Source: Luteimonas sp. JM171
Lineage (GTDB): Bacteria; Pseudomonadota; Gammaproteobacteria; Xanthomonadales; Xanthomonadaceae
DNA: 64,000 bases
NCBI RefSeq assembly: GCF_001717465.1
Contig: NZ_CP017074.1
Span: forward strand, 1,020,873-1,084,872
Direction: 5' to 3'
Part shown: one piece after another, positions 55,286 to 64,000 of the stretch
Layout of the letters: every line of letters begins with the position of its first letter
Position numbering within the stretch: the first letter of the stretch is position 1
Notes under the pieces: model-generated
The model's database searches: none
Told to the model about the DNA's origin: nothing
Seen by the model: only the letters and a program-made list of their open reading frames with translations
Position numbers and translations under genes: made by a program

Positions 55286-56623
55286 ATGGATAACCAAGCC
55301 CTTCTGATCGTGATCGCGCTGCTGCTGGTGGTGGCCGTGGCGCTGCTGCTTGTGCTGGTGCTGCGGCGCCCCGAAACCAAGCTGGAACAGGCTCTGCGCG
55401 AGGAGCAGCGCGAGGGACGCGGCGAGCTGCACCAGCAGCTGGCCAGCTTCTCGACTTCGCAGGAGCAGCGCATCGATGCGTTCGGCGCGCGCCTGAACGA
55501 GCTGATCTCGCGCACCGACCAGCGCCTTGAAGTGCTGCGCGAGTCGCTCGTCGAGGATGCCCGCAAGGGGCGGCTGGAAGGCGCCGACCAGCAGCAGCGT
55601 TTCACCGAGGCGCTCAACCAGCGCCTCAGCGAGCTCACCCAGCGCAACGAGCGCGGCATCGGAGAGATGCGCGCCACCCTGGAAATGCAGCTGCAGGCGC
55701 TGCAGGCCGACAACGCGCAGAAGCTGGAGAAGATGCGCGAGACGGTGGACGAAAAGCTCCAGTCCACCCTCAACACGCGCCTGGATTCCTCGTTCAAGCT
55801 GGTGTCCGAGCGCCTGGAGCAGGTGCAGCGCGGGCTGGGCGAGATGCAGCAGCTGGCCACCGGCGTGGGCGACCTCAAGCGCGTGCTCACCAACGTCAAG
55901 AACCGCGGCGGCTGGGGCGAGGTGCAGCTGGAGAACATCCTCGAGCAGGTGCTGATCGCCGAGCAGTACGCGCGCGAGGTGCGGGTGCGCCCGGGCTCGT
56001 CGGAGGCGGTGGACTTCGCCATCCGCCTGCCGGGCCGGCGTGACGACGACGAGCCGGTGTGGCTGCCGGTGGACTGCAAGTTCCCGCGTGAGGACTACGA
56101 GCGCCTGCTTGATGCCCAGGAGCAGGGCGACGTGGAAGCGGTGCGCGTCTCCGGCAACCAGCTTGAGCGCGCGATCCGGGTGCAGGCCAAGTCCATCTGC
56201 GAGAAGTACGTGGCCCCGCCGCACACCACCGACTTCGCGATCCTGTTCCTGCCCACTGAGGGCCTGTACGCGGAAGTCATCCGCCGCGCCGGGCTGGTCG
56301 ATGCGCTGCAGCGCGAGCACCGCATCGTGGTGGCCGGGCCGACCACGTTCACCGCCTTGCTCAACAGCCTGCAGATGGGCTTCCGCACGCTGGCCATCGA
56401 GCAGCGCTCAAGCGAGGTGTGGAAGCTGCTGGGCGCGGTGAAGAGCGAGTTCGGCAAGTTCGCCGGCATCCTCGAGAAGGCCGAGCGCCAGATCACCACC
56501 GTCGGCCGCAGCCTGGGCGACGCCAGCCGCAAGACCCGCACCATCGAGCGCCGCCTGCGCGACGTCGAATCCCTCTCCAGCGAGGAATCCCGCGAGCTGT
56601 TGGGCCACGACGAGGAAGAGTAG
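55286..56623 (+). CDS. rmuC: DNA recombination protein RmuC
   Basis: 445 residues. N-terminal membrane anchor LLIVIALLLVVAVALLLVLV, long coiled coil (about 35-190), then the RmuC nuclease-like domain with NRGGWGEVQLENILEQVL and LPVDCKFPREDYERLL. RmuC limits DNA inversion and rearrangement. Ordinary length and complete. Confidence 0.95.
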   Translation: MDNQALLIVIALLLVVAVALLLVLVLRRPETKLEQALREEQREGRGELHQQLASFSTSQEQRIDAFGARLNELISRTDQRLEVLRESLVEDARKGRLEGADQQQRFTEALNQRLSELTQRNERGIGEMRATLEMQLQALQADNAQKLEKMRETVDEKLQSTLNTRLDSSFKLVSERLEQVQRGLGEMQQLATGVGDLKRVLTNVKNRGGWGEVQLENILEQVLIAEQYAREVRVRPGSSEAVDFAIRLPGRRDDDEPVWLPVDCKFPREDYERLLDAQEQGDVEAVRVSGNQLERAIRVQAKSICEKYVAPPHTTDFAILFLPTEGLYAEVIRRAGLVDALQREHRIVVAGPTTFTALLNSLQMGFRTLAIEQRSSEVWKLLGAVKSEFGKFAGILEKAERQITTVGRSLGDASRKTRTIERRLRDVESLSSEESRELLGHDEEE

Positions 56624-56687
56624 GCCTTGAACCCGTTGCACGCAGCACTGAAAATCTCCGCAGGATTTCATTGCAATGGAGTGCATC

Positions 56688-57308
56688 ATGTTCCAGTCCG
56701 TCGTCCGTTCGGCGCTGCTGCTTATTGGCCTCTTCCTTGTCGCCGCCTGCGCGCCGAAGTCCCAGGAGCTCCAGGCTGTCAGCGAATTCGAGGTCGGACA
56801 TCGTCCGGCCCCCAGCGCGAAAGCGCAGCTCGAGGTGATCCTTGCCACTGGAACGGGAGGCTCGGTTACACCCGTTTATTCAGACGTTGCGTTCTTCCCG
56901 GTGACCCGGGCAGACGCTTTCGACTCGAGCCAGTTGCCCCCCGCGGTTCGACACCACGACACGGAGCCTGACCTCTCCGCCATCGATTTCGACAGCAAGT
57001 TTGCCTTCCTCGTCGCGCACCCTCGCTCGAACAGCTCTTACAGCGCACTGCAGAGTGGCCAGAGCGCGATGTACTTCAGTTCGGCGGAGGTGTCGTACCC
57101 GGAAGACCGTGTACTCATCCATCTCAGCGCGGGCCGACTGGGCGATCTTGACCCTATGACCGCGCTCACCGCTCGATGGGGCGGCCGGATTTATCCCGTC
57201 GAGCGACGGGGTCGCAATCAGGTCGAAGTGCGCATCGACGAGCACAGTTACATGTACTCCCTGGAGGACGGCGGGCTGCAGGCCACCGCATCCAGGGCGA
57301 GGCGCTGA
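56688..57308 (+). CDS. Lipoprotein of unknown function
   Basis: 206 residues from ATG 56688 with GGAG upstream. Lipobox FLVAAC (Cys about 21). The mature part has no recognised fold; it looks mostly beta (for example LEVILATGTGGSVTPVYSDV). Codon use is clearly less GC-rich than neighbours. It lies between rmuC and mlaA without an obvious link to either. Confidence 0.68.
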   Translation: MFQSVVRSALLLIGLFLVAACAPKSQELQAVSEFEVGHRPAPSAKAQLEVILATGTGGSVTPVYSDVAFFPVTRADAFDSSQLPPAVRHHDTEPDLSAIDFDSKFAFLVAHPRSNSSYSALQSGQSAMYFSSAEVSYPEDRVLIHLSAGRLGDLDPMTALTARWGGRIYPVERRGRNQVEVRIDEHSYMYSLEDGGLQATASRARR

Positions 57309-57331
57309 TTCCGACCCCGCGGGCCCGAGCG

Positions 57332-58360
57332 TCAATCCGGGATCGGCACCGGGATCGCGTCGGCCGGGACGGTTGGGTTGGCCTCGTCGTCCAGCAGGTA
57401 GTCCGGCAGCAGGTATTCGTCGTCGGCCTGCGTGCGGTCGCCGTGGATCTGGTAGTTGCGGCGCTGCAGCCACGCGTCGCGCACCAGCGCGTACTCGTCG
57501 GCGGCGCCCTGCCGCATGCGGTCCACGGCCATCAGCTGGGTGCGGATCTCCACCAGCTGCAGGCCCTGCAGGCCGATGCGCGCCGCGTCGTCGTCGATCT
57601 GCCGCGTGGGCGAGAGCGGCGCATCGCCCACCAGGCCGAAGGCATCGCGCACGGTGCGCGGGCCGAACAGCGGCAGTTCCAGGTAGCGCGAGTTCTCCCA
57701 GCCCCACACGCCGAGGGTCTGCCCGAAGTCCTCGCTGCGATGCGGGATGTTGGCATCCGTGGCGGGATCGAAGATGCCGCCGATGCCAAGGGTCACGTTG
57801 AGCAGGAAGCGGCCCAGCGACTGCGCCGCCTGCCCCGGCTTGCCCTGCAGCAGCGCGTTGACTGCGCTCACCGGCTGGCCGAGGTTGGAGAAGAAGTTGC
57901 TCACGCCCAGGCGCACCGGCCGCGGCACCACCTTCAGGTAGCCGCGCGCCAGCGGCAGCGCCACGTTGCGGTCCACCGCATTGTTGAAGCGATGCATGCG
58001 GCGGTTGAACGGCTCCCACGGGTCGTAGCTGGTGGGCATCTGCGCCGAAGGCGGCAGGCTCGGGTCGGCGACCGGGTTGTAGGGCTCGCCGTAGATCAGC
58101 GCGTAGTCGAGTTCGGCCTGCGTCGGCTCAAGCGCCTCGGGTGTCGTGGTATCGGCTTCGGCATCGCCCGCGTCGGCCACGTAGGGACGACCTGTCGCGT
58201 CCTGCGCGGCAGTTTCCGCCTCGCCCGCCGAAACCTGGGCGGGCACATCCGCCGCCGGCACATCCGCCCGCACCTGCGGCCCGCCCGCGCAGGCGGACAG
58301 GCCCGCGGCGAGCAGTGCGGCCAGGGCCAGGGAGGGCAGCGAAGGAATGCGGATGGTCAC
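57332..58360 (-). CDS. mlaA: MlaA (VacJ) outer-membrane phospholipid-extraction lipoprotein
   Basis: 342 residues from GTG 58360 (reads TIRIPSLPSLALAALLAAGL); no ATG fits, and longer frames run into mlaB. Lipobox LSAC (Cys about 24). Followed by an Asp/Ala/Glu-rich linker, then the MlaA domain with YDPWEPFNRRMHRFNNAVDR and GVWGWENSRYLELPLFGPRT. Removes phospholipids from the outer leaflet and passes them to MlaC. Unusual in lying at the end of the mla cluster, as seen in this and related groups. Confidence 0.93.
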   Translation of the reverse strand: MTIRIPSLPSLALAALLAAGLSACAGGPQVRADVPAADVPAQVSAGEAETAAQDATGRPYVADAGDAEADTTTPEALEPTQAELDYALIYGEPYNPVADPSLPPSAQMPTSYDPWEPFNRRMHRFNNAVDRNVALPLARGYLKVVPRPVRLGVSNFFSNLGQPVSAVNALLQGKPGQAAQSLGRFLLNVTLGIGGIFDPATDANIPHRSEDFGQTLGVWGWENSRYLELPLFGPRTVRDAFGLVGDAPLSPTRQIDDDAARIGLQGLQLVEIRTQLMAVDRMRQGAADEYALVRDAWLQRRNYQIHGDRTQADDEYLLPDYLLDDEANPTVPADAIPVPIPD

Positions 58361-58406
58361 GAGCGGAAACAGGTCTGCAAATGAAAGGTTGAAACGTGGG
58401 GAGCGC

Positions 58407-58721
58407 TCAGTCGGCGCCCGGCGGCGGCGCATCGCCGAAGGCCAGCGAAGGCGCCAGCCGGTAGGCGGCCCGCAGCTCCTCGAAGCCCTCCGGGCTGCCG
58501 CTGATCTGCAGCGGCCCGCCGGCCCGCGCCGAGAGCGCGGAGAGCATCGCCAGCCCGGCGCTGTCGATGCGCGGCACCGCGGTCAGGTCCAGGCGCCGCA
58601 CGCCCTCGAGCGCGGCCAGCGCCGGTGGCCAGGCGCCGGCCACGTCGTCGCGCAGCAGGCTGCCGCTGAACACCAGCGCGTCGGCCTCGCGGCGCACGCC
58701 CGGGGCATCAGATCCCGGCAT
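58407..58721 (-). CDS. mlaB: STAS-domain protein MlaB
   Basis: 104 residues from ATG 58721; the first bases overlap the mlaC stop by 14 bases. STAS domain with RLDLTAVPRIDSAGLAMLSA and the conserved Ser after Asp (DSAG). Cytosolic subunit of the MlaFEDB transporter. Confidence 0.9.
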   Translation of the reverse strand: MPGSDAPGVRREADALVFSGSLLRDDVAGAWPPALAALEGVRRLDLTAVPRIDSAGLAMLSALSARAGGPLQISGSPEGFEELRAAYRLAPSLAFGDAPPPGAD

Positions 58722-59364
58722 CCACCTGCACCCGGCCGCCGCGCAGCTCATCGGCCACCTGGCGGATCGACTTGTTCTGCAGCTCGTTGTCGAACTGGCG
58801 GCGGAACGTGCTCACGAAGCTCACGCCTTCCACCTGCACGTCGAACACCTTCCACTCACCGCCGCTCTGGCGCATCAGGAAGGTCATCGGGATCGGCTCG
58901 CCGCCCTGGCGCAGCAGCTCGCTGGCCACGCGCACGCCCAGCCCGCGCGGCAGCGCGTTCTCGGACACGATGCGCACCTGCAGCCGGGTGTTGAAGTCCA
59001 GAAGCGAGGAGCCGTAGCGGCGCAGCAGGCTCGAGGCCAGCGCGTCGGCGAAGTAGGCGATGTCGGCGTCATCGGCGCCGCGGCCGTGGCGGCCGAGCAC
59101 CTGGCGGGCCGCGTAGTCCTTGTCGAACATGGCCTCGAACTCGGAGGTCACGAAGGCCTCCAGCGCGGCGCGGTCGTTCTGGAACTCGGCGCGGCGCTGC
59201 TCGAGCGTGGCCAGGATGCGCTGGGTGTTGTCGAGCACCAGCTGGCTGGGCGTGCCCTGGGTGGTGGCCTGGGATTGGGTGGTTGCCGACTGCGCCAGCA
59301 CCAGCGCCGGGGCCGCGGCCAGCAGCGCCGAGGCGAGGATCAGGGGGAGGGTGCGCTTTTTCAT
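58708..59364 (-). CDS. mlaC: Periplasmic phospholipid carrier MlaC
   Basis: 218 residues, signal peptide ending ALVLAQ. Family features LVLDNTQRILATLEQRRAEF and FKVFDVQVEGVSFVSTFRRQ region (GEWKVFDVQVEGVSFVSTFR). Carries phospholipids between MlaA and MlaFEDB. Start ATG 59364 overlaps the mlaD stop. Confidence 0.93.
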   Translation of the reverse strand: MKKRTLPLILASALLAAAPALVLAQSATTQSQATTQGTPSQLVLDNTQRILATLEQRRAEFQNDRAALEAFVTSEFEAMFDKDYAARQVLGRHGRGADDADIAYFADALASSLLRRYGSSLLDFNTRLQVRIVSENALPRGLGVRVASELLRQGGEPIPMTFLMRQSGGEWKVFDVQVEGVSFVSTFRRQFDNELQNKSIRQVADELRGGRVQVDAGI

Positions 59365-59915
59365 TGGTTGGGTTCCTCGGGGGAGGGAAGCGGTTCGGCC
59401 TGGAAGATGTCGTCGGCCGGTGCGGGCGCGGTCTGGGCCTCATCGCCGCCCGGCCCGCTGAACATGTAGCGGCCGACCATCTGGATCAGGTCCACCGCCG
59501 GCGTGGTGAAGGCGATCTCCTCGCCCGGCTGCAGCGACTCCATGTCGCCGCCGGGCTGCAGGTCCACGTAGCTCTCGCCCAGCAGCCCGCCGGTGAGGAT
59601 GGTGGCCGAGGTATCGATCGGCAGCTCGTTGTAGCGCTCGTCGATCTCCAGGGTAACGATGGAGTCGAATCGCACCGGATCAAGGCTGATCGCGGCCACC
59701 CGGCCGATCGTCACCCCGCCCACGCGCACCGGCGCCTGCGGCCGCAGCTGGCCCAGGTTGGTGAACCGCGCGGTGAGCTGGTAGGTCGGGTTGCCGAAAC
59801 CGAAGCTGAAGTTGTTGTTGGTCGAGGCGATCGCCAGCACCAGCAGCGTGGCCAGGGCCAGCAGCAGGAAGGCACCGACGGCGAATTCGAGGCGGGGGCC
59901 GCGGGACTGGCTCAT
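59361..59915 (-). CDS. mlaD: MCE-domain protein MlaD
   Basis: 184 residues. One N-terminal membrane helix FAVGAFLLLALATLLVLAIA, then the MCE domain with QLRPQAPVRVGGVTIGRV and ATILTGGLLGESYVDLQPGG. The hexameric ring of the Mla transporter. Ends overlapping mlaC. Confidence 0.94.
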   Translation of the reverse strand: MSQSRGPRLEFAVGAFLLLALATLLVLAIASTNNNFSFGFGNPTYQLTARFTNLGQLRPQAPVRVGGVTIGRVAAISLDPVRFDSIVTLEIDERYNELPIDTSATILTGGLLGESYVDLQPGGDMESLQPGEEIAFTTPAVDLIQMVGRYMFSGPGGDEAQTAPAPADDIFQAEPLPSPEEPNQ

Positions 59916-59928
59916 GGAAGTCTCCGGA

Positions 59929-60675
59929 TCAATACAGGAACGCGGTGAGGACGAAGTTGAACATCAGCACCAGCAGCGAGGCGTTGACGACCGCGCGGGT
60001 GGTGGCCACCGAGGTGCCCTCGATGGTCGGCTCGGCGTGGTAGCCCACGTACGAGGCCACCAGCGCCGCGGTGCCGCCGAACACGGCCGCCTTCACGAAC
60101 GCGTTGACGAAATCGTGGCGGAAATCCACCGCGTCCTGCATCTGCTGCCAGAACATGCCGCCGTCGATGCCCAGCACCTGCACGCCCTGGAACCAGCTGG
60201 TGGCAATGGCGAAGCTGCAGAAGAATCCGGTCAGCAGCGGCACCGTGATCACCGCCGCCCAGAAGCGCGGGGCCACGGCCTTGGCCACCGGGTCGATGGC
60301 CATGAGGCCCAGCGCGGTGATCTGGTCGGTGGCCCGCATCAGCCCCAGTTCGGCGGCGATTGAGCTGCCGGCCCGGCCCACGAACAGCAGCGCGGTCAGC
60401 ACCGGCGCCAGTTCGCGGTACAGGCCCAGGCCGATCAGGATGCTGACCTGGTTGGTGGCGCCGAAGGTCTCCAGCCCGCGGTAGGCCAGCAGGGTCAGCG
60501 ACAGGCCCACGAAGGCCCCGCCAACGGCGATGATCGGCAGCGAGCGGCCGCCGATCTTGTAGATCTCGCGCACCAGCTCGGCGAAGAAGTCCTTGGTCGG
60601 CTTCGATGCGCGCAGCACCGAAAGCGAGAACATTCCGGCGCGGCCGACCGAGCGGGTGGCATCGGCGAATGGCAT
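59929..60675 (-). CDS. mlaE: ABC permease MlaE
   Basis: 248 residues, five or so membrane segments; family motifs LYRELAPVLTALLFVGRAGS and ELGLMRATDQITALGLMAID are intact. Start ATG 60675 overlaps the mlaF stop. Confidence 0.96.
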   Translation of the reverse strand: MPFADATRSVGRAGMFSLSVLRASKPTKDFFAELVREIYKIGGRSLPIIAVGGAFVGLSLTLLAYRGLETFGATNQVSILIGLGLYRELAPVLTALLFVGRAGSSIAAELGLMRATDQITALGLMAIDPVAKAVAPRFWAAVITVPLLTGFFCSFAIATSWFQGVQVLGIDGGMFWQQMQDAVDFRHDFVNAFVKAAVFGGTAALVASYVGYHAEPTIEGTSVATTRAVVNASLLVLMFNFVLTAFLY

Positions 60676-61463
60676 CAGGCGGCCCTCTCGCGGGGTGCGG
60701 CGTCAAAGGCGATCGGGCCGTCCGGCCGGCCTTCCAGGAACTGCCGCACCAGAGGATCCTGGCTGGCGTACAGCGCATCCGGCGTGCCCGAGAACACGAT
60801 TTTCCCGTTCGCCAGCACCAGCGCGTGGTCGGCGATCTCCAGGCTCTCGCGCACGTGGTGGGTCACCACGATGCTGGTCAGCCCGAGCGTGGTGTTCAGG
60901 CGCGAGATCAGGCCCATGATCACGCCGATCGCGATCGGGTCCAGCCCGGTCAGCGGCTCGTCATAAAGCATCAGCGGCGGGTCCAGCGCCAGCGCGCGCG
61001 CCAGCGCCACGCGCCGGGCCATGCCGCCGGAGAGCTCGCGCGGGTACAGGTGGCCCGAGGTGCGCAGGCCCACCGCGTGCAGCTTGATCTCCACCAGCCG
61101 GTCCAGCACCTCGGCCGGCAGCTTCGTGTGCGTGCGCAGCGGCAGGGCCACGTTGTCCGCCGCGGTCAGGTCGGTCAGCAGGCCGTTGTGCTGCAGCAGC
61201 ATGCCGATGCCCTTGCGCAGCTCCAGCAGCTCGCGCTGGCGCCGCGGCACCGGCTGGCCCAGCACCTCGATGCTGCCGGCCGCCACCGGCAGTTCGCCGG
61301 TGATCGCGCCCAAGAGGGTGGATTTGCCGCAGCCCGAAGGCCCCAGCACCGCGGTCACGCTGCCGCGCGGCACCTCCAGGTCGATTCCGGACAGGATCGT
61401 GCGCGGCCCGCGGTCGATGCGGACTCCCGAGAGGCGGACGGCGATGTCGGTGTTTTCAGGCAT
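60675..61463 (-). CDS. mlaF: ABC ATPase MlaF
   Basis: 262 residues from ATG 61463 (MPENTDIAVRLSGVRIDRGP). Walker A GPSGCGKST, signature LSGGMARR, Walker B LMLYDEPLTGLDP, His switch VTHHVRES. First gene of mlaFEDCB-mlaA, all overlapping or close, which maintains outer-membrane lipid asymmetry. Confidence 0.95.
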   Translation of the reverse strand: MPENTDIAVRLSGVRIDRGPRTILSGIDLEVPRGSVTAVLGPSGCGKSTLLGAITGELPVAAGSIEVLGQPVPRRQRELLELRKGIGMLLQHNGLLTDLTAADNVALPLRTHTKLPAEVLDRLVEIKLHAVGLRTSGHLYPRELSGGMARRVALARALALDPPLMLYDEPLTGLDPIAIGVIMGLISRLNTTLGLTSIVVTHHVRESLEIADHALVLANGKIVFSGTPDALYASQDPLVRQFLEGRPDGPIAFDAAPRERAA

Positions 61464-61535
61464 CGGCGGGGCAACAGGGCGGGGCGCGGCGACTGCGCAG
61501 GATCGCAGAGCCACGCTGAACGCAGGGTCGTCCAT

Positions 61536-61551
61536 TGTACCGGCGGGTACA
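61536..61551. promoter_or_regulatory. Palindrome TGTACC-N4-GGTACA upstream of mlaF
   Basis: TGTACC (61536-61541), spacer GGCG, GGTACA (61546-61551), about 75 bases before the mlaF ATG. Candidate operator only. Confidence 0.4.
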
Positions 61552-61600
61552 GCAATCACCCCGTCCCGCTGCGGGAATCAGCGTCCCGCCGCGCCCGGCG

Positions 61601-62356
61601 TCACAGCAGCGCTTCAGGCGACTCCGGCAGGATCTGCCCGCCATCCACCACGATGGTCTGCCCGGTGATGAACTTGGCCTCGCGCGAGGCCAGGAACGCC
61701 ACCGCGTGGCCGATGTCCTCCGGCGTGCCCAGGGTGTGGGTGGGGATGATCGCGCGCTGCTGGTCCAGGTAGGCCTCGCCCTGCGCCTTCAGCCCCTCGG
61801 TGAGGATGTTGCCCGGCTGCACCGCGTTCACCGTGATCCCGCGGTTGGCGTACTCCAGCGCCGCGCTGCGCATGAAGCCCAGCTGCGCCGCCTTGCTGGC
61901 GCCGTAGTGGCTCCAGCCCGGGAAGCCGGTGATCGGCCCGGTGATCGAGGAGGTGATCACCACCCGGCCGTAGCCGCGCGGCGCCATCGCCTTCAGCGCC
62001 GCCTGCACCACGAAGAACATGCTTTTCACGTTGACCGCCTGCATGTGGTCCCAGTCGGCCTCGGTCATCTCCTCCAGCGTGGCCTGGGGGAAGATGCCGG
62101 CGTTGGAGGCGAGGATGTCGAGCTGCCCGCACTCGGCCACCACCTCGTCCACCACCGCCCGCACCCGCGCCTGGTCGGTCACGTCGAGCTGCTTGAACAC
62201 GCCGCCGATTTCCTTCGCGGTCGCGGCGCCGGTCTCGGCGTTGATGTCCGCCACCACCACCTTCGCCCCGGCCTTCGCCAGCACCAAGGCAATGCCCTTG
62301 CCGATGCCCGCCGCGCCGCCGGTCACCAGCGCCGCCTGTCCTGAAAGGTCAAACAT
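61601..62356 (-). CDS. Short-chain dehydrogenase/reductase
   Basis: 251 residues from ATG 62356 (MFDLSGQAALVTGGAAGIGK). Cofactor motif TGGAAGIGKG, NAG in SNAGIF, catalytic Ser in ITSSITG, Tyr 151 and Lys 155 in HYGASK. Asp in VADIN after the second strand suggests NAD(H) preference. Classical SDR of the FabG type; substrate unknown. Confidence 0.9.
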   Translation of the reverse strand: MFDLSGQAALVTGGAAGIGKGIALVLAKAGAKVVVADINAETGAATAKEIGGVFKQLDVTDQARVRAVVDEVVAECGQLDILASNAGIFPQATLEEMTEADWDHMQAVNVKSMFFVVQAALKAMAPRGYGRVVITSSITGPITGFPGWSHYGASKAAQLGFMRSAALEYANRGITVNAVQPGNILTEGLKAQGEAYLDQQRAIIPTHTLGTPEDIGHAVAFLASREAKFITGQTIVVDGGQILPESPEALL

Positions 62357-62451
62357 GCCCACGCTCCGTTGCTGCTGGAAAACCCCAGTATCGCCCGGAA
62401 CCGTGCGCGTCTCCGGAATTGCGAACGGCCTCCGGCACAATGGGCGCATCC

Positions 62452-64000
62452 ATGACCACGCCCGCCGCGCCCGACTTCCGCCTCTACCACTCCAACTCGC
62501 TGGAGGTGCTGGCGGGGATCCTGGCGGAAATCCTGCGCACGCCGCCGCCGGAGGCCTCGCCGCTGGCGCCGGACGTGGTGCTGATCCCGCAGGTGGCGAT
62601 GCGCCGCTGGCTGCAGGCCACCCTGGCCGCGCGCCACGGCGTGGCGGCCAACATCGAGTTCCTCACCCCGGGTGAATTCGTCGGCCGCGCGCTCAAGGCG
62701 AACCTGGAGGGCGAGGGCGACGAGCTCGATCCCGAGACCCTGCACTGGCCGCTCTACGCCGCCCTTACCGACAAGGACCTGCTGGCCGAACCGCCGCTGG
62801 CCGCCATCGCCGCCCACGTGCAGGGCGACGACCCGCTGCGCGCCTGGTCGCTGGCCGGCGAACTGGCCCAGGTGTTCGGCAAGTACCAGGCCTGGCGGCG
62901 CGACTGGCTGCTGCGCTGGGAGGACGGCGCCGATCCGGAAGATCCGCAGGCGATCCTCTGGCGGCGGGTGGCGCGCGGCAAGGCGCATCGCGCGCGCCGC
63001 ATCCAGCAGTACCTGGACCGGTTCGAAGCCGCCGACCGCCCGCAGCCCGCCGGCCTGCCCTCGCGCCTGTCCGCCTTCGCCACCCTCAACGTCTCGCCCG
63101 ACGCGCTGCGGGTGATCGCCACCCAGGCCCGCGCCGGCACCCTGCACTGCTTCGTGCCCTCGCCGGTGAAGGACTACTGGGGCGACCTGCAGAAGGTGCG
63201 GGACGTGCCGGAATCCGAACTCGCCACCGAAGGCGCGCTGCTGGCCGGGGGCGAGAGCCGACTGCTGCAGGCCTGGGGCGCCGCCGGCGTGGACTTCATG
63301 CGCCTGGTGGGCAATTACGAAGTGGTCCACGCCTCGGCCGAATTCGCCGCCCACGCCGACCCGGCCGACAGCGGCGGCAAGCTGCAGGGCAGCCTGCTGC
63401 GGCGCCTGCAGTCGGACCTGTTCCACCGCCGCGGCGCGCCCGGCTTTCCGCTGCGCGAGGAAGTCGACCGCGCCGATCCCAGCCTGCAGCTGCACGCCTG
63501 CCACACCCGCCTGCGCGAGCTGCAGGTGCTGCGCGACCAGCTGCGCGCGCTGTTCGACGACGAGCGTTTCGACCCGCCGCTGCAGCCGCGCGAGGTTGCG
63601 GTGCTGGCGCCGGACATCGACCCGTACCTGCCGTACCTGGACGCGGTGTTCGGCGACCGCGCCGGCGCCGACGCCATCCCCTACGCGCTGGCCGACGCCA
63701 GCCCGCTGGCCAACGAGCCGCTGGCCGAAGTGTTCCTGCGCCTGCTGGCGCTGCCGGTCTCGCGCTTCGGTCTGCACGAGATCCTGGACCTGCTCGCCAG
63801 CCCGGCGCTGGCCGAGGCCAACGGCCTGGACGCGCCCGCCATCGAGCGCCTGCAGGGCTGGCTCGACGCCGCCGGCGCGCGCTGGGGCCTGGACGCCAGC
63901 CACCGCGCCCGCTTCGACGCGCCCGAAGACGACGCCTACACCTGGGCCTTCGCCCTGGACCGCCTGCTGCTGGGCCATGCCAGCGGCAGCGACGCGCTGA
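62452..64000 (+). CDS. recC: Exodeoxyribonuclease V subunit gamma RecC (3' part outside window)
   Basis: Chi-recognition subunit of RecBCD. ATG 62452 or, in frame four codons earlier, ATG 62440; open to the window end (about 516 residues). Diagnostic stretches: FRLYHSNSLEVLAGILAEIL at the N-terminus, VVLIPQVAMRRWLQATLAAR, QVFGKYQAWRRDWLLRWEDG and LQLHACHTRLRELQVLRDQL. recB and recD are expected downstream. Confidence 0.93.
   Translation, partial: MTTPAAPDFRLYHSNSLEVLAGILAEILRTPPPEASPLAPDVVLIPQVAMRRWLQATLAARHGVAANIEFLTPGEFVGRALKANLEGEGDELDPETLHWPLYAALTDKDLLAEPPLAAIAAHVQGDDPLRAWSLAGELAQVFGKYQAWRRDWLLRWEDGADPEDPQAILWRRVARGKAHRARRIQQYLDRFEAADRPQPAGLPSRLSAFATLNVSPDALRVIATQARAGTLHCFVPSPVKDYWGDLQKVRDVPESELATEGALLAGGESRLLQAWGAAGVDFMRLVGNYEVVHASAEFAAHADPADSGGKLQGSLLRRLQSDLFHRRGAPGFPLREEVDRADPSLQLHACHTRLRELQVLRDQLRALFDDERFDPPLQPREVAVLAPDIDPYLPYLDAVFGDRAGADAIPYALADASPLANEPLAEVFLRLLALPVSRFGLHEILDLLASPALAEANGLDAPAIERLQGWLDAAGARWGLDASHRARFDAPEDDAYTWAFALDRLLLGHASGSDAL

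Overview
The window is a GC-rich (about 70% by eye) chromosomal segment of a gammaproteobacterium, most likely Lysobacteraceae/Xanthomonadaceae (a Luteimonas or Lysobacter-like genome). The strongest evidence is gene order. mnmE-yidC-rnpA-rpmH is divergent from dnaA-dnaN-recF-gyrB, which is followed by an M48 peptidase, a TPR protein and tonB-exbB-exbD1-exbD2 with pdxJ convergent. This is the origin region as known in Xanthomonas and relatives. No rRNA, tRNA, CRISPR array, insertion sequence or prophage was recognised.

Layout. 1-5.8 kb: a YadG-type ABC ATPase (cut by the window edge), a ferredoxin-NADP reductase, and a self-contained operon (small membrane protein, 68-residue XRE regulator, lipoprotein alpha/beta hydrolase, NatA/NatB-like ABC exporter) preceded by two copies of a TGTCAAG-N4-CTTGACA palindrome. 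5.8-17.4 kb: a TonB-domain lipoprotein and the origin region. DnaA-box-like sites lie between dnaA and dnaN, and three parS-like sites lie in and next to recF. 17.5-24.9 kb: M48 peptidase, TPR protein, TonB/Exb energy transducer, PdxJ and a cardiolipin synthase.

25.1-32.4 kb is the most interesting part. Six collinear genes match the order and protein features of the Pseudomonas Fap functional-amyloid operon fapABCDEF: a small secreted protein, a three-repeat minor subunit, a 554-residue major subunit, a C39-like peptidase, a FapE-like protein, and a coiled-coil plus beta-barrel secretion porin. A sigma-54 activator gene lies convergently behind them. The 281-base upstream region holds a textbook sigma-54 layout: two palindromic candidate enhancer sites, an exact IHF consensus match and a -24/-12 element. 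The regulator, its enhancer and the amyloid operon therefore look like one module for regulated extracellular fibre assembly.

32.9-50.2 kb: mostly housekeeping and accessory genes. They include a radical SAM protein, two two-component systems, a 2-oxoglutarate/iron oxygenase, an aromatic aminotransferase, a TonB-dependent receptor, phenylalanine hydroxylase with a divergent Lrp-type regulator, a patatin-like lipoprotein, AzlCD, an M28 peptidase, a class-C beta-lactamase-fold hydrolase and a rhomboid protease. A large composite hairpin sits at 49253-49360. 50.3-64 kb: an RlmI-like methyltransferase coupled to an NHL beta-propeller/M23 fusion, DUF488 protein, alpha/beta hydrolase, RmuC, a complete mlaFEDCB-mlaA phospholipid-transport cluster, an SDR oxidoreductase and the 5' part of recC.
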